From an uncultured Collinsella sp. (GTDB lineage Bacteria > Actinomycetota > Coriobacteriia > Coriobacteriales > Coriobacteriaceae), in contig UQTU01000005.1 of the NCBI GenBank assembly GCA_900544135.1, positions 48,739-112,738 of the forward strand: a stretch of 64,000 nt of DNA, in the 5' to 3' direction. Below are positions 35,101 through 45,660 of this stretch, piece after piece; within the stretch, counting starts at the first letter, position 1; each line of letters begins with the position of its first letter. A model generated the notes under the pieces. It was given only the letters and a program-made list of their open reading frames with translations. It was not told the origin of the DNA and did not search any database. The position numbers and the translations under genes are program-made.

Positions 35101-35436
35101 AACCTCGGCGTAGTTGTAGGTCACACCCTCGCCACCGGTGCGACCCTGCGGTGCGCCCAAGCGGACCTCGGGCTGGCCCTCGATGTTGCAGATAAAGCTG
35201 TACCAGATAAGACGGGGCTCGGTGCACTCAAGCTCTGCAGTAAATATGCCGTCGCCCTCGTGCGTCATGGGATACAGAGACTCACCGATCTCATCGACCC
35301 AGGTGCGCAGCGTAAGCGTTGCCTGGTTGGGATCGGCATCCTCCAAAATCACCGATAGCGAAACGGAAGTTCCGGTGGTCACAGCGCCAAACGGAGTGCG
35401 AAACTGCGGTAGACGGCTGTTGTGAATCAATCTCAT
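32140..35436 (-). CDS. Bifunctional GH13 alpha-glucosidase/neopullulanase-type domain fused to GH77 4-alpha-glucanotransferase
   Basis: A 1098-residue alpha-glucan enzyme. Residues ~1-110 are a beta-sandwich starter (HNSRLPQFRTPFGAV). Residues ~130-640 are GH13 with MVYQIFPDRYARDENW, LDGVFNHTGDDS, nucleophile in GWRLDVADEL, acid/base in LLGEVWED and third carboxylate in SSHDRPR. From ~645 GH77 (MalQ) begins, with RYWQVLPVNPTDFFRSPY, nucleophile VRLDHFLGF, acid/base FIAEDLGYL and THDTSTLAGW. All six catalytic carboxylates are present. It would trim and recycle maltodextrins from glycogen. Last gene of the cluster, behind a 431-base gap with its own regulatory sites. Confidence 0.92.
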   Translation of the reverse strand: MRLIHNSRLPQFRTPFGAVTTGTSVSLSVILEDADPNQATLTLRTWVDEIGESLYPMTHEGDGIFTAELECTEPRLIWYSFICNIEGQPEVRLGAPQGRTGGEGVTYNYAEVPSFQITVYKHRENRPAWYERGMVYQIFPDRYARDENWRERTLAEVEKPRKGIQRRMVEDWNEPPEYERAEDGSIKTWDFYGGSLKGIQNDLPRIAELGFTAIYLNPIFEAASNHRYDTADYTKIDPILGTEQDFTELCQAAEKLGISIILDGVFNHTGDDSIYFNRYGNYPGVGAWQSEDSPWRDAFYFHEDGSYDCWWGVGNMPAINESSELVRERLLGKDGVIRKLLRAGAHGWRLDVADELSDDFLAEIKKAVLAEKPDALLLGEVWEDASNKISYGHLRRYLQGSELDSAMDYPFRDMVIGFLMGYKNAYQAAEDIETLRENYPREALACALNLLSSHDRPRIISVLGGGPDESQLPESERSKWRLDENSMGLAKSRFWLATLMQMTFPGVPSIYYGDEYGLEGLTDPGNRRTLPTKDQLHDFDTLAIVKNSSAVRRALPFMVNGEIKAFALNDDVLAYTRTGKDGEAATVIINRSLRNSHCVTIPALGECASDVISGHECEIHNGTVTLDLYPLGSSIIYHHAEKRLQEPLDHGAGVVCHITSVPTDDGKPGTIGAPTRRFIDHLAAMGMRYWQVLPVNPTDFFRSPYAGPSAFAGNIDLLPESHEELAADFVTWKARGGEDADPLYTAFKHRNADWLEKYCVYMAVKKHFEGESRHDWPADVARYNEHLIDDKRFHDEAELQAYMQYRFDLAWCELMNYAHKKGIEVIGDIPMYVSDDSADAWSEPENFWLSDTGKAIEISGAPPDNFAPEGQVWGNPTFRWDHMKENGYRWWLDRLRRAFALYDRVRLDHFLGFHSYFSIPAGKACSDGRWLAGPGKDLFQTAYDELGPLNFIAEDLGYLTPGVRAMASTCGFPGMDVLEFSNYDVRCGIHPTPGKILYTSTHDTSTLAGWCTRSFAGGDEPSGIALAGELMGNALASDAPLVMMPLQDVLGLGDDARMNVPGVATGNWTWQAQEADIAAAEQKTAKLLRSTHRFWGEA

Positions 35437-35563
35437 AATTCGGTCCAGTTCAATAGAATCACGGCCTGCGGGCCATGGGCTTTACGCACAGGATGTAAGT
35501 ATATCTGTTGTACATAGGCTGTATAAACAACTTCCGTTTACCATCGGCGAACGGTTGTCCTAG

Positions 35564-35577
35564 AAAAGCGTTTTACC
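35564..35577 (-). promoter_or_regulatory. Candidate LacI-family-like operator upstream of the GH13-GH77 gene
   Basis: On the - strand the site reads GGTAAAACGCTTTT and matches GGTAAAACGTTTTT at 45718-45731 at 13 of 14 positions. The central CG with flanking A/T runs is typical of LacI-family operators. It lies about 60 bases upstream of the candidate -10. Confidence 0.45.
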
Positions 35578-35642
35578 GTTCAAATTATCGCGATATTCAA
35601 ATGTGCCTATACCGATACTATTTGTAGCCAAACAAAAGTAAC

Positions 35643-35776
35643 CCGGTTTACTACGACGAATTGAATGATCTCAACCAGGGTCATTTTGGTGATATTAAAA
35701 CCGCAGGTAGAGGCGTTGCCAATTTCGTAGATTACCCGCCGTGGTCGGCTGGAGCCATTTTGTCGTAGTAAACCGG
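35643..35776. repeat. MITE-like element with 15-base perfect terminal inverted repeats
   Basis: CCGGTTTACTACGAC at 35643-35657 and its exact complement at 35762-35776 enclose 104 bases of unrelated sequence. No open frame encodes a transposase. It resembles a small non-autonomous mobile element, or a very long-looped RNA hairpin. Confidence 0.6.
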
Positions 35777-35806
35777 CCCTCTTTTTAATAGAGAAGTTCA
35801 ACCAAG

Positions 35807-35838
35807 AAGAGGGCGCCTGGTTGGGGCGCCCTCTTTTG
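35807..35838. terminator. glgA: Terminator after glgA
   Basis: AAGAGGGCGCC / GGCGCCCTCTT (11 bp) with a 7-base loop, 30 bases past the glgA stop. The T tract (CTCTTTTGCTTT) is better on the + strand, but the stem should work for the - strand transcript. Confidence 0.7.
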
Positions 35839-35867
35839 CTTTGAGGATTAAGTTTTAATCGTCCGGA

Positions 35868-38183
<2,316 letters not shown>

Positions 38184-38206
38184 ATTGTCTCCCATGTTGC
38201 AATTCG

Positions 38207-38242
38207 AGAATAGCCGCCTGGCGCTAACCGGGCGGCTATTCT
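38207..38242 (-). other. Intercistronic hairpin between glgD and glgA
   Basis: 12-base perfect arms (AGAATAGCCGCC / GGCGGCTATTCT) around a 12-base loop in the 90-base spacer. There is no U-tract on the - strand, so it may be a processing or partial-termination point that sets GlgA expression. Confidence 0.55.
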
Positions 38243-38273
38243 ACATGTTACGAGCGATGTTGCGGTGCCAACG

Positions 38274-39401
38274 TTAACGTACGATGGTGGTGTCGGAAGT
38301 TAACGGAGCCTTGCCCAGCACCAGGATGTTCTCGGGCGTGCCGCGAAGTTCGGTGTTGGTGGGGACCACGTTGTTCTTGTCCAGGATGGCATTCTCAACG
38401 CGTGCGCCGCTCTTGATGATGCAGCTCTGGTTGATGATCGAGTTGGTCACCGAGGCGCCCTCCTCAACCACGACGCCGCGCGACAGGATCGAGTTGCGCA
38501 CGGTGCCCTTGATGATGCAGCCGGCCGAGATGATCGAGTTGCACGCGTGGCTGCCGGTCGCATAGCGCGAAGGCGGCACGTCGTGAGCCTTGGTCAGGAT
38601 CGGGCGCTCGGGGTCGAAGAGCTGGTCGGCCACGGTCTGGTCGAGCAGGTCCATGCTGCGGCGATACAGCGACTTCTCGCTAAACACGCCCACGACCTCG
38701 CCCTTGTACTCATAGCTGCACACGTCGATGTTGCCAAAGTCGCCCTGGAGTGCCTCGAGCAGGTCCAGATAGTCAGCGGCCTGATAGTGATCGATGATCT
38801 CGAGCAGCGTCTCGCGGTTGACGATGCAGCAGTCCATAGAGGCGTTGTCGCCGTACACGACGCCGGCGCTCACGCCCGTCAGGCGGCCGTTCTCGTTAAT
38901 CTCAAGCTTGGTCTCGTCATCGACGTTGCGCGTGGCCTTGCAGTACACAACGGTCATCTGGGCACCGGAGTTCTCGTGCGCCTCGATGATGGTGTTGAGG
39001 TCCATGTTAAAGATGATGTTGGTGCCCATCATCACAACGTAGGGCTTGTCCGAGCGCTGGAACAGCGTCTTGTTGGAGATGATGTCGCGCAGCAAGAAGC
39101 GCATGCCGCCCTTGGTGGTGCCATACGCGTTGCCGGGCACCATGAACAGGCCGCCCTTCTTGCGGTCCAGGCCCCAGTCCTTGCCCGAGCCCACGTGGTC
39201 GATCAGGGAGCGGTAGTTGCCGGGCATGACGACGCCGACGGTCTTAATGCCGGCATTCATCATGTTGGAGAGCGGGAAGTCGATCAGGCGGTAGCGGCCC
39301 AAAAACGGAACGGACGCAATGGGGCGGTCCTTGAGCAGCACGCTGCCGTAGGTCGAAGAGTAGTTAGCGGTGATATAACCGATGGCCTTGCGATTGATCA
39401 T
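38274..39401 (-). CDS. glgD: Glucose-1-phosphate adenylyltransferase subunit GlgD
   Basis: GlgD is the regulatory-type partner of GlgC in ADP-glucose synthesis. The start is ATG 39401 (MINRKAIGYITANYSS), 4 bases after the glgC stop, with GGGGGA upstream; 375 residues. The pyrophosphorylase fold is clear (PFLGRYRLIDFPLSNMMNAG, then GSGKDWGLDRKKGGLF) but the N-terminal nucleotide-binding loop of GlgC (AGGQGSRL) is replaced by TANYSSTYGSVLL. This is the usual sign of a non-catalytic GlgD. The C-terminal left-handed beta-helix repeats are present. Confidence 0.93.
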   Translation of the reverse strand: MINRKAIGYITANYSSTYGSVLLKDRPIASVPFLGRYRLIDFPLSNMMNAGIKTVGVVMPGNYRSLIDHVGSGKDWGLDRKKGGLFMVPGNAYGTTKGGMRFLLRDIISNKTLFQRSDKPYVVMMGTNIIFNMDLNTIIEAHENSGAQMTVVYCKATRNVDDETKLEINENGRLTGVSAGVVYGDNASMDCCIVNRETLLEIIDHYQAADYLDLLEALQGDFGNIDVCSYEYKGEVVGVFSEKSLYRRSMDLLDQTVADQLFDPERPILTKAHDVPPSRYATGSHACNSIISAGCIIKGTVRNSILSRGVVVEEGASVTNSIINQSCIIKSGARVENAILDKNNVVPTNTELRGTPENILVLGKAPLTSDTTIVR

Positions 39402-39405
39402 CGGA

Positions 39406-40554
39406 TCATTCCCCCTTCCCGATAACGACGTCATTTCCAACGACGGCCGTATCCTTGGTGGTATCGACAGAGCCGAGCTTCACGCCCTCTTCGACCGTGG
39501 AGTTCTCGCCCAAAATAGCGCGGCAGATGTGCGCACCGCTCTTAACGTGCGCACCCGGCAGCAGCACGGAGTCCTCGACCACGGCGCGCTCCTCGATGAT
39601 GACATCGGTCGAAAGGATCGAGTGGCGTGCGGTGCCGTAGATCTTGCAGCCGTTGGAGACCAGGCAGTCGTCCAAGCGGCCGTCCGGACCAATGTAGTGC
39701 GGCGGACGCGTGGTGATGTTGGACATGATGGGGAAGTGCTTGTCGAACAGATCGAACTCGGGGTTGTTGCCCAGCAGGTCCATCGAGGTCTCGTGGAAGC
39801 TGGCGATGGTGCCGACGTCCTTCCAAAAGCCGTGGAACTCGTAGCTGTACAGGCGCTTGCCCTCGCCGAGCAGCTTGGGGATGATGTCCTTGCCAAAGTC
39901 ATGGCTCGAGCGCTGGTCCAGAGCGTCCTCCTCGAGTGCCTCGATCAGCACGTCGGCCGAGAAGATGTAGATGCCCATGGATGCGAGGTTCGAATCGGGC
40001 TTCTCGGGCTTCTCGGTGAACTTGGTGATGCGGCCGTCCTCGGGATCGGTCGTCAGGATGCCAAAGCGGCTGGCCTCCTCCCACGGCACGGGCATAACGC
40101 TCACCGTGAGGTCGGCGTTGTTTTCAATGTGCGTCTTGAGCATCTTGCGGTAGTCCATGCGATACAGGTGATCGCCCGAAAGAATCAGGACGTACTTGGG
40201 GTCGTTGGCCTTGATGTAGTCGAGGTTCTGCGTAATGGCGTCGGCCGTGCCCGCATACCAGGCGCCGCCGGTCTGCGTCTCGTACGGCGGCAGGATCGAC
40301 ACGCCGCCGTCGCGGCTGTCAAGATCCCACGCCTCGCCAGAGCCCACGTAGGCATGCAGCAGGTAGGGGCGATACTGCGTCAGAACGCCCACCGTGTCGA
40401 TGCCCGAGTTGGAGCAGTTGGAGAGCGAAAAGTCGATAATGCGGAACTTGCCACCAAAGCTAACCGCCGGTTTAGCGATCTTTTGGGTGAGTGCCCCCAA
40501 TCGGCTACCCTGTCCTCCTGCGAGGAGCATCGCGATGCATTCTTTCTTACTCAT
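39406..40554 (-). CDS. glgC: Glucose-1-phosphate adenylyltransferase, catalytic subunit
   Basis: GlgC makes ADP-glucose, the committed step of glycogen synthesis. ATG 40554 has AAGGAG 6 bases upstream; 382 residues. The N-terminal loop AMLLAGGQGSRLGALT is intact, followed by KPAVSFGGKFRIIDFSLSNC, the substrate region AGTADAITQN, the catalytic loop ILSGDHLYRMDY, and EKPEKPDSNLASMGIYIF. It lies just before glgD, and a GlgC-GlgD heteromer is expected, as in Firmicutes. Confidence 0.96.
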   Translation of the reverse strand: MSKKECIAMLLAGGQGSRLGALTQKIAKPAVSFGGKFRIIDFSLSNCSNSGIDTVGVLTQYRPYLLHAYVGSGEAWDLDSRDGGVSILPPYETQTGGAWYAGTADAITQNLDYIKANDPKYVLILSGDHLYRMDYRKMLKTHIENNADLTVSVMPVPWEEASRFGILTTDPEDGRITKFTEKPEKPDSNLASMGIYIFSADVLIEALEEDALDQRSSHDFGKDIIPKLLGEGKRLYSYEFHGFWKDVGTIASFHETSMDLLGNNPEFDLFDKHFPIMSNITTRPPHYIGPDGRLDDCLVSNGCKIYGTARHSILSTDVIIEERAVVEDSVLLPGAHVKSGAHICRAILGENSTVEEGVKLGSVDTTKDTAVVGNDVVIGKGE

Positions 40555-40594
40555 CGATTTCTCCTTCTGTCATCGATGTTCCTAAACCCATTAG

Positions 40595-40625
40595 CGACGG
40601 GCGCGGCGCAGCGTCGCGCCCGTCG
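40595..40625 (-). other. Intercistronic hairpin between glgP and glgC
   Basis: CGACGGGCGCG / CGCGCCCGTCG (11 bp, very GC-rich) with a 9-base loop in the 107-base gap. It lacks a U-tract; it may protect or cut the polycistronic message. Confidence 0.5.
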
Positions 40626-40661
40626 AGTAATGCCGTGCTGGCAAAGGGAGCTCGCGCGCCT

Positions 40662-43088
40662 TTACGCGTGCCAGATCTCGTCGCGGTACTCGCGAATGGT
40701 GCGGTCGCTCGAGAACCAGCCGCTCGAGGCGGTGTTGAGCAGGGCCTTGCGGTTCCAGGTCTCCTGGTCGCCATAGCTGCCCGTAAGCGCCTCCCACGCA
40801 TCTACGTAGCTGCGGAAGTCCGCCATGACCAGGTCGGGGTCGTTGTTGTTCATGAGCTCGTTGTAGATGCTCTCAAAGTTGCCCGAAAGACCCGCAAAGG
40901 TGTTGTCCTTGAGCTCGTCCATCACGCGGCCCAGACGCTCGCGATCGTTGTTGAGCGTATCCCATGCAAAGTAGCTGTTCGATGCCCAGAGCTGCTCGAC
41001 CTCGGGGGCGGTCAGGCCAAAGATGGCCTCGTTCTCGCGGCCAGCCAGGTCGGCGATCTCGATGTTGGCGCCGTCGAGAGTGCCCAGCGTAATGGCGCCG
41101 TTCATCATGAGCTTCATGTTGGACGTGCCCGAGGCCTCCTTGCCGGCCGTGGAGATCTGCTCCGAGATCTCGGCGGCGGGGTAGATGAGCTGGGCGTTGC
41201 TCACGCGGAAGTTGGGGATAAAGCAGACCTTCATGACCTCGTTGACGCGCGGGTCGTTGTTGACGACCTCGGCCACCGAGTTGATGAGGCGGATGGTCTC
41301 CTTGGCAAAGGTATAGCTCGAGGCGGCCTTGCCGCTAAAGATGAAGGTCGTCGGCGTCACGTGGAAGTTGGGGTCGGCGATGCGACGGTTGTAGATGTCC
41401 ATCACCTTCATGATGTTCATGAGCTGGCGCTTGTAGGCGTGGAAGCGCTTTACCTGGACATCGAAGACGGTGTTGGGGTCAATGACCAGACCGGTCTCGG
41501 TCTTAACGTAGGCAGCCAGGCGCTCCTTGTTGGCGCGCTTGGAGGCACCTACGGCCTTCAGGAACTCGGTGTCGTCCTTAAACTCCTTGAGTTTCTCCAG
41601 CTCAAAGGCGTCCTTAAGCCAGCCATCGCCAATGGCCTCGGTCACGAGCTTGGCATAGGTGGGGTTGGCCTCGGCAAAGAAGCGACGGTGCGAGATGCCG
41701 TTGGTCTTGTTATTGAACTTCTCGGGCGTCAGGGCATAGAAGTCCTTGAGCACGATGTTCTTGATGATGTCGGAGTGAATCTTTGCCACGCCGTTGACGC
41801 TGTGGCTGCAGATCACGGACAGGTTGGCCATGCGAATCTCGCCGTCCCACAGGATGGCGGTCTGGCGCAGACGCTCCTGCCAGCCCTCCTGCGTGGTGTC
41901 GAACGACTCGTGCCAACGACGGCTGATCTCGTCGATGATCTGGTACACGCGGGGGAGGAGCTTGGAGAACGTGCCGATGGGCCACTTCTCCAGAGCCTCG
42001 GGCAGGATGGTGTGGTTGGTGTAGCTCACGACCTGCGTCACGATGTTCCAGGCGTCGTCCCACTCGAGCTTCTTCTCGTCGATGAGGATGCGCATGAGCT
42101 CGGGCCCGCACATGGCGGGGTGGGTGTCGTTGGTATGGATGGCCACAAACTGCGGCAGCAGCTCCCAGCTCTCGCCGTGCTCCTTCTCAAAGGTGTCGAG
42201 CAGGCTGTAGATGCCGGCCGAAACAAACAGGTACTCCTGCTTCAGGCGCAGCAGACGGCCGTGCTTGCCGGCGTCGTTGGGGTAGAGGATGGCGCTGATG
42301 GCCTCGGCCTCGGCACGCTCGGCATCGGCCAGGGCGTAGTCGCCGCGGTTGAAGGCCTCAAGGTCAAAGTGCTCCTCGACCGGCTCGGCGGCCCAGACGC
42401 GCAGCTTGTTGACGGTCTCACCGGCATAGCCCACCACGGGGATGTCGTAGGGGACGGCCAGGATATCCTGCGTGTCTACCGTGCGGTAGAACGTGCGGCC
42501 GTTCTCCTCAAAGCCTTCAACATGGCCACCAAACTTAATGGTCACGGCCTTGTCCTGACGACGGACCTCCCAGGGATAGCCGTGGGTGAGCCACTCGTCG
42601 GTGGCCTCAACCTGGCTGCCGTTAACGATCTCCTGCTTAAACAGGCCGTAGCGGTAGCGCATGCCGTTGCCGTAGCCGGCAATGCCCTCGGCTGCCATGG
42701 AATCCAGGAAGCATGCGGCCAGACGGCCCAGACCGCCGTTGCCCAGCGCCGGATCGGGCTCTTGGTTCTCGATGACGGACAGGTCAAAGCCCATGTCGTC
42801 GAGCGCCTCGGCGACCATGTCGCGCACGCCAAAGTTGAGCAGGTAGTTGTCGAGCAGGCGGCCGATCAAAAACTCGATCGAGAAGTAGTAGACGCGCTTC
42901 TTGCCCTCGGCGGCCACACGGGCGTCACTCTTGGTGGCAACGGTGCGCGCCTTCTCGGCCACGAGCTTGGCCAGGGCGTTAAAGCGGTCGAGGTCACTGG
43001 CGGCCTCGACGCTCTTGCCGCTGATGCTCATGACGGCTTCGCGATAGAGCTCGGTAAACTCCTGTTTGTTGTCGAAGATCTTATTCAT
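40662..43088 (-). CDS. glgP: Glycogen phosphorylase (GT35)
   Basis: It releases glucose 1-phosphate from glycogen ends. ATG 43088 follows AAAGGA by 5 bases; 808 residues, the normal length. Landmarks are YYFSIEFLIGRLLDNYLLNF near residue 71, NGGLGRLAACFLDSMA near residue 117, HTNDTHPAMCGPELMR, and the PLP-binding lysine in EASGTSNMKLMMNGA near residue 655. It is clustered with the synthetic genes, so synthesis and breakdown are co-transcribed or at least co-located. Confidence 0.96.
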   Translation of the reverse strand: MNKIFDNKQEFTELYREAVMSISGKSVEAASDLDRFNALAKLVAEKARTVATKSDARVAAEGKKRVYYFSIEFLIGRLLDNYLLNFGVRDMVAEALDDMGFDLSVIENQEPDPALGNGGLGRLAACFLDSMAAEGIAGYGNGMRYRYGLFKQEIVNGSQVEATDEWLTHGYPWEVRRQDKAVTIKFGGHVEGFEENGRTFYRTVDTQDILAVPYDIPVVGYAGETVNKLRVWAAEPVEEHFDLEAFNRGDYALADAERAEAEAISAILYPNDAGKHGRLLRLKQEYLFVSAGIYSLLDTFEKEHGESWELLPQFVAIHTNDTHPAMCGPELMRILIDEKKLEWDDAWNIVTQVVSYTNHTILPEALEKWPIGTFSKLLPRVYQIIDEISRRWHESFDTTQEGWQERLRQTAILWDGEIRMANLSVICSHSVNGVAKIHSDIIKNIVLKDFYALTPEKFNNKTNGISHRRFFAEANPTYAKLVTEAIGDGWLKDAFELEKLKEFKDDTEFLKAVGASKRANKERLAAYVKTETGLVIDPNTVFDVQVKRFHAYKRQLMNIMKVMDIYNRRIADPNFHVTPTTFIFSGKAASSYTFAKETIRLINSVAEVVNNDPRVNEVMKVCFIPNFRVSNAQLIYPAAEISEQISTAGKEASGTSNMKLMMNGAITLGTLDGANIEIADLAGRENEAIFGLTAPEVEQLWASNSYFAWDTLNNDRERLGRVMDELKDNTFAGLSGNFESIYNELMNNNDPDLVMADFRSYVDAWEALTGSYGDQETWNRKALLNTASSGWFSSDRTIREYRDEIWHA

Positions 43089-43142
43089 ACGTTCCTTTCC
43101 CCCGGGGATATTTCTCCCGGAACGGTTATGACTTGTATCCTA

Positions 43143-43174
43143 CGCCCCTGCGGGGCGGGTAATTACAGCTGTAA
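43143..43174. other. Short hairpin and dyad in the glgB-glgP spacer
   Basis: CGCCCC / GGGGCG with a 3-base loop, then the dyad TTACAGCTGTAA (43163-43174). Both are in the 94-base spacer. The dyad could be an operator; CAGCTGTAAC also occurs at 32107-32116. No function can be assigned. Confidence 0.3.
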
Positions 43175-43182
43175 CGGCTTTG

Positions 43183-45435
43183 TTACGCATCCTTGGCAGA
43201 CGGCTTAACAGAAGCAGACTTGGCCTTGGTAGCGCCCTTTTTGGTAGCCGGCTTCTTGGCTGCGGCCTTAGCAGCGGGCTTTGCGGCAGCCTTAGCCTTC
43301 GCCTTAGCCGGAGCCTTCTTGGCTGCCGCGGTCTTGGGCTTCACCGAGGACGTGCGCTTGCGCGTCGCCTTCTTGGGCTCCTCGACCACGGGCGGCTTAT
43401 AGCTGCTGGGGCCGCGGCGTTTAAGCACCACGCCAGCCAGGCCGGGTACCTTAATCTCGATGGAGTCCATCTGCCCGTTCCAGGGATAGGGCTCGCTCGA
43501 GCAAGTGTAGGGCTCTTCGCCGGCGTATCCGCTGCCGCCAAACTCGGGACGGTCGGAATCGAAGATGACCTCCCAGTCGCCCTCGCGCGGCACGCCCACA
43601 CGGAAGCTCTCGTAGCTCGCCGGGTCAAAGTTGATCAGGATCACCAGATCGTCATCAATGTCCTCGCCCTGACGTACAAAGCTCACGATGGACTGCTTGG
43701 AGTTGTCCGCGTCGATCCAGGTAAAGCCGTCGTCGGTGTAGCCGCGCTCGTACAGGGCGGGCTCGGCGGTGTACAGGTGGTTGAGCGCCTTGATAAACGC
43801 CTGATGGTGCGCATGGGTCTCGTACTGCTCGGTCAGGAACCACTGAATGGACTCGTAGTAGCGCCACTCAATAAACTGGCCGATCTCGTTGCCCATAAAG
43901 TTGAGCTTGGCACCGGGGTGCGTCATCTGGTAGAAGGCCAGCGTGCGCAGGCCGGCAAACTGACGCCACCAGTCGCCCGGCATGCGGCCGATGAGCGAGC
44001 ACTTGCCGTGCACGACCTCGTCGTGGCTCAGCGGGCAAATAAAGTTCTCGGTAAAGGCGTACATGATGGAGAACGTGAGCAGGCCGTGGTTGCCGGGACG
44101 CCACGGAAAATCGGTCTGCATATAGTGCAGGGTGTCGTTCATCCAGCCCATATCCCACTTGTAGTGGAAGCCCAGGCCGCCGTCCTGCGGCGGATAGGTC
44201 ACGAGCGGCCACGCGGTGGATTCCTCGGCCATCATCATCACGTCGGGGTAGTGCGCCTCCACAGCGCAGTTGACCTGGCGGATAAACGCGCTGGCGTCCA
44301 GATCCTCTTCGGTACCGTATTTGTTGAACTTCTTTTGGCCGGGATCGTCGATGCCAAAGTTGAGGTACAGCATGCTGGACACGCCGTCCATGCGAATGCC
44401 GTCCACATGGAAGTTCTCGAGCCAGTACAGCACGTTGGATACCAGGAAGGAGCGGACCTCGCCGCGGGCGAAATCAAACTTGTGCGTGCCCCAGTTGGGG
44501 TGAATCTCGTGCTCAAACAGCATGTGGCCGTTGAAGGTGGCAAGGCCGTGGGAGTCGGCGCAAAAACCGCCGGGCACCCAGTCCATGATCACGCCGATGC
44601 CTGCCTCGTGGCATGCATCGATAAAGTGCATGAGCTGCTGCGGGTTGCCGTAGCGCGACGTGGCGGCGTAGTAGCCGGTCGTCTGGTAGCCCCAGGAGCC
44701 ATCGAAGGGATGCTCCATAAGCGGCATGACCTCGATATGGGTATAGCCCATATCGCGCATGTAGTCCACGAGTTCAACCGACAGATCGTCGTAGGTGTAA
44801 AACTCGCCGCGCTGCGCGGGGAAGGGATCCATGGGACCGGGGTAGTTGCCGTACTCGTCGGGCTCGCCTTGCGGCGCGTCGCCGTGGCGCTTCCACGAGC
44901 CAATATGCACCTCGTAGATGTTAAGGGGCTGCGACATGTGGTTATGGCTGGCGCGGCGCTTGAGCCATGCGGCGTCGTTCCATTTGTAGCCATCGAGGGT
45001 CCACAACACACTTGCGGTTCCCGGAGGGCACTCGGCCTTAAAGGCATACGGATCGGCTTTGTAGAGCTTTTCGCCCTCGTTGGTTTCGATGAGATACTTA
45101 TAGAGCTGGCCCTGCTCGGCGCCAGGAATAAAGCCTTCCCAGATAGCGCTCGTGTGCACGGGCACCAGCGGGTTGGCTTGCTCATTCCAGTCGTTAAATT
45201 CACCAATGACATGGACGCTCTTTACGTCGGGCGCCCAAACGCAAAAACGCCAGCCGCGCGTACGGTTCTGCGTGTCGGGGTGCGCGCCCATCTTTTCCCA
45301 GCTGCGCTCCCACGTACCGATGCCAAACAGGTAGACATCGTCTTTGGTGAGCTCCGGTGCGTGCGGGGCGGCTTTACGGGTAGCAGGCTTTTTGGTTGCT
45401 GGCGTTAGCTTTGTATCGCTCACGTTTGATCCCAT
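43183..45435 (-). CDS. glgB: 1,4-alpha-glucan branching enzyme (GH13) with Lys/Ala-rich termini
   Basis: GlgB introduces alpha-1,6 branches. The start is uncertain: ATG 45435 is taken here; GTG 45423 or ATG 45438 are close alternatives, and the frame is open to 45558. An N-terminal Lys/Thr/Pro segment (KLTPATKKPATRKAAP) precedes a CBM48 domain (FCVWAPDVKSVHVIGEFNDW). The GH13 core has GVIMDWVPGGFCAD, nucleophile in VDGIRMDGVSSMLY, acid/base in MMAEESTAWP and LSHDEVVHGKCSL. The last ~70 residues are Lys/Ala-rich (AAKKAPAKAKAKAAAKPAAK), like the tail of GlgA. Confidence 0.94.
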   Translation of the reverse strand: MGSNVSDTKLTPATKKPATRKAAPHAPELTKDDVYLFGIGTWERSWEKMGAHPDTQNRTRGWRFCVWAPDVKSVHVIGEFNDWNEQANPLVPVHTSAIWEGFIPGAEQGQLYKYLIETNEGEKLYKADPYAFKAECPPGTASVLWTLDGYKWNDAAWLKRRASHNHMSQPLNIYEVHIGSWKRHGDAPQGEPDEYGNYPGPMDPFPAQRGEFYTYDDLSVELVDYMRDMGYTHIEVMPLMEHPFDGSWGYQTTGYYAATSRYGNPQQLMHFIDACHEAGIGVIMDWVPGGFCADSHGLATFNGHMLFEHEIHPNWGTHKFDFARGEVRSFLVSNVLYWLENFHVDGIRMDGVSSMLYLNFGIDDPGQKKFNKYGTEEDLDASAFIRQVNCAVEAHYPDVMMMAEESTAWPLVTYPPQDGGLGFHYKWDMGWMNDTLHYMQTDFPWRPGNHGLLTFSIMYAFTENFICPLSHDEVVHGKCSLIGRMPGDWWRQFAGLRTLAFYQMTHPGAKLNFMGNEIGQFIEWRYYESIQWFLTEQYETHAHHQAFIKALNHLYTAEPALYERGYTDDGFTWIDADNSKQSIVSFVRQGEDIDDDLVILINFDPASYESFRVGVPREGDWEVIFDSDRPEFGGSGYAGEEPYTCSSEPYPWNGQMDSIEIKVPGLAGVVLKRRGPSSYKPPVVEEPKKATRKRTSSVKPKTAAAKKAPAKAKAKAAAKPAAKAAAKKPATKKGATKAKSASVKPSAKDA

Positions 45436-45523
45436 CATGACGCGGCAGCGTGTTGCCTTGGTGACTAGATGCGAAAGGTCCAAGGCTGCACGAATCGAAG
45501 GGACGGCGATAGTTCTATGATTC

Positions 45524-45549
45524 GTTCCACCTCGCGTGCTCGGTGGAAC
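45524..45549 (-). other. glgB: Hairpin in the glgB leader
   Basis: GTTCCACC / GGTGGAAC with a 10-base loop, about 90 bases before the glgB start. It lacks T-box or other riboswitch consensus that I can recognise. Confidence 0.45.
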
Positions 45550-45660
45550 TTTCGGCAAAAACTACGATAGCACCTGTACGTTACTTTTATGAACGAAAGA
45601 GGATTTGCGGGGGCGTTTAATCGGTAAGCGCCATGTTTATACCACTGGCAGAATTGCCGT

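Larger units (their letters stand above)
35437..35867. other. Intergenic region between glgA and the GH13-GH77 gene
   Basis: This 431-base gap holds, from left to right: a candidate -10 (TATACT on the - strand at 35498-35503) for the GH13-GH77 gene, a LacI-like operator (35564-35577), a 134-base element with 15-base terminal inverted repeats (35643-35776), and a strong hairpin terminator (35807-35838). No credible gene is present. Confidence 0.6.

Noticed and set aside
45524..45549. T-box or other amino-acid riboswitch before glgB
   Set aside because: The GGTGGAAC stem only superficially resembles the T-box bulge; no specifier loop or antiterminator is seen.
45439..45558. N-terminal extension of GlgB to 45558
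   Set aside because: It runs through the leader hairpin, has no family similarity and no SD site.
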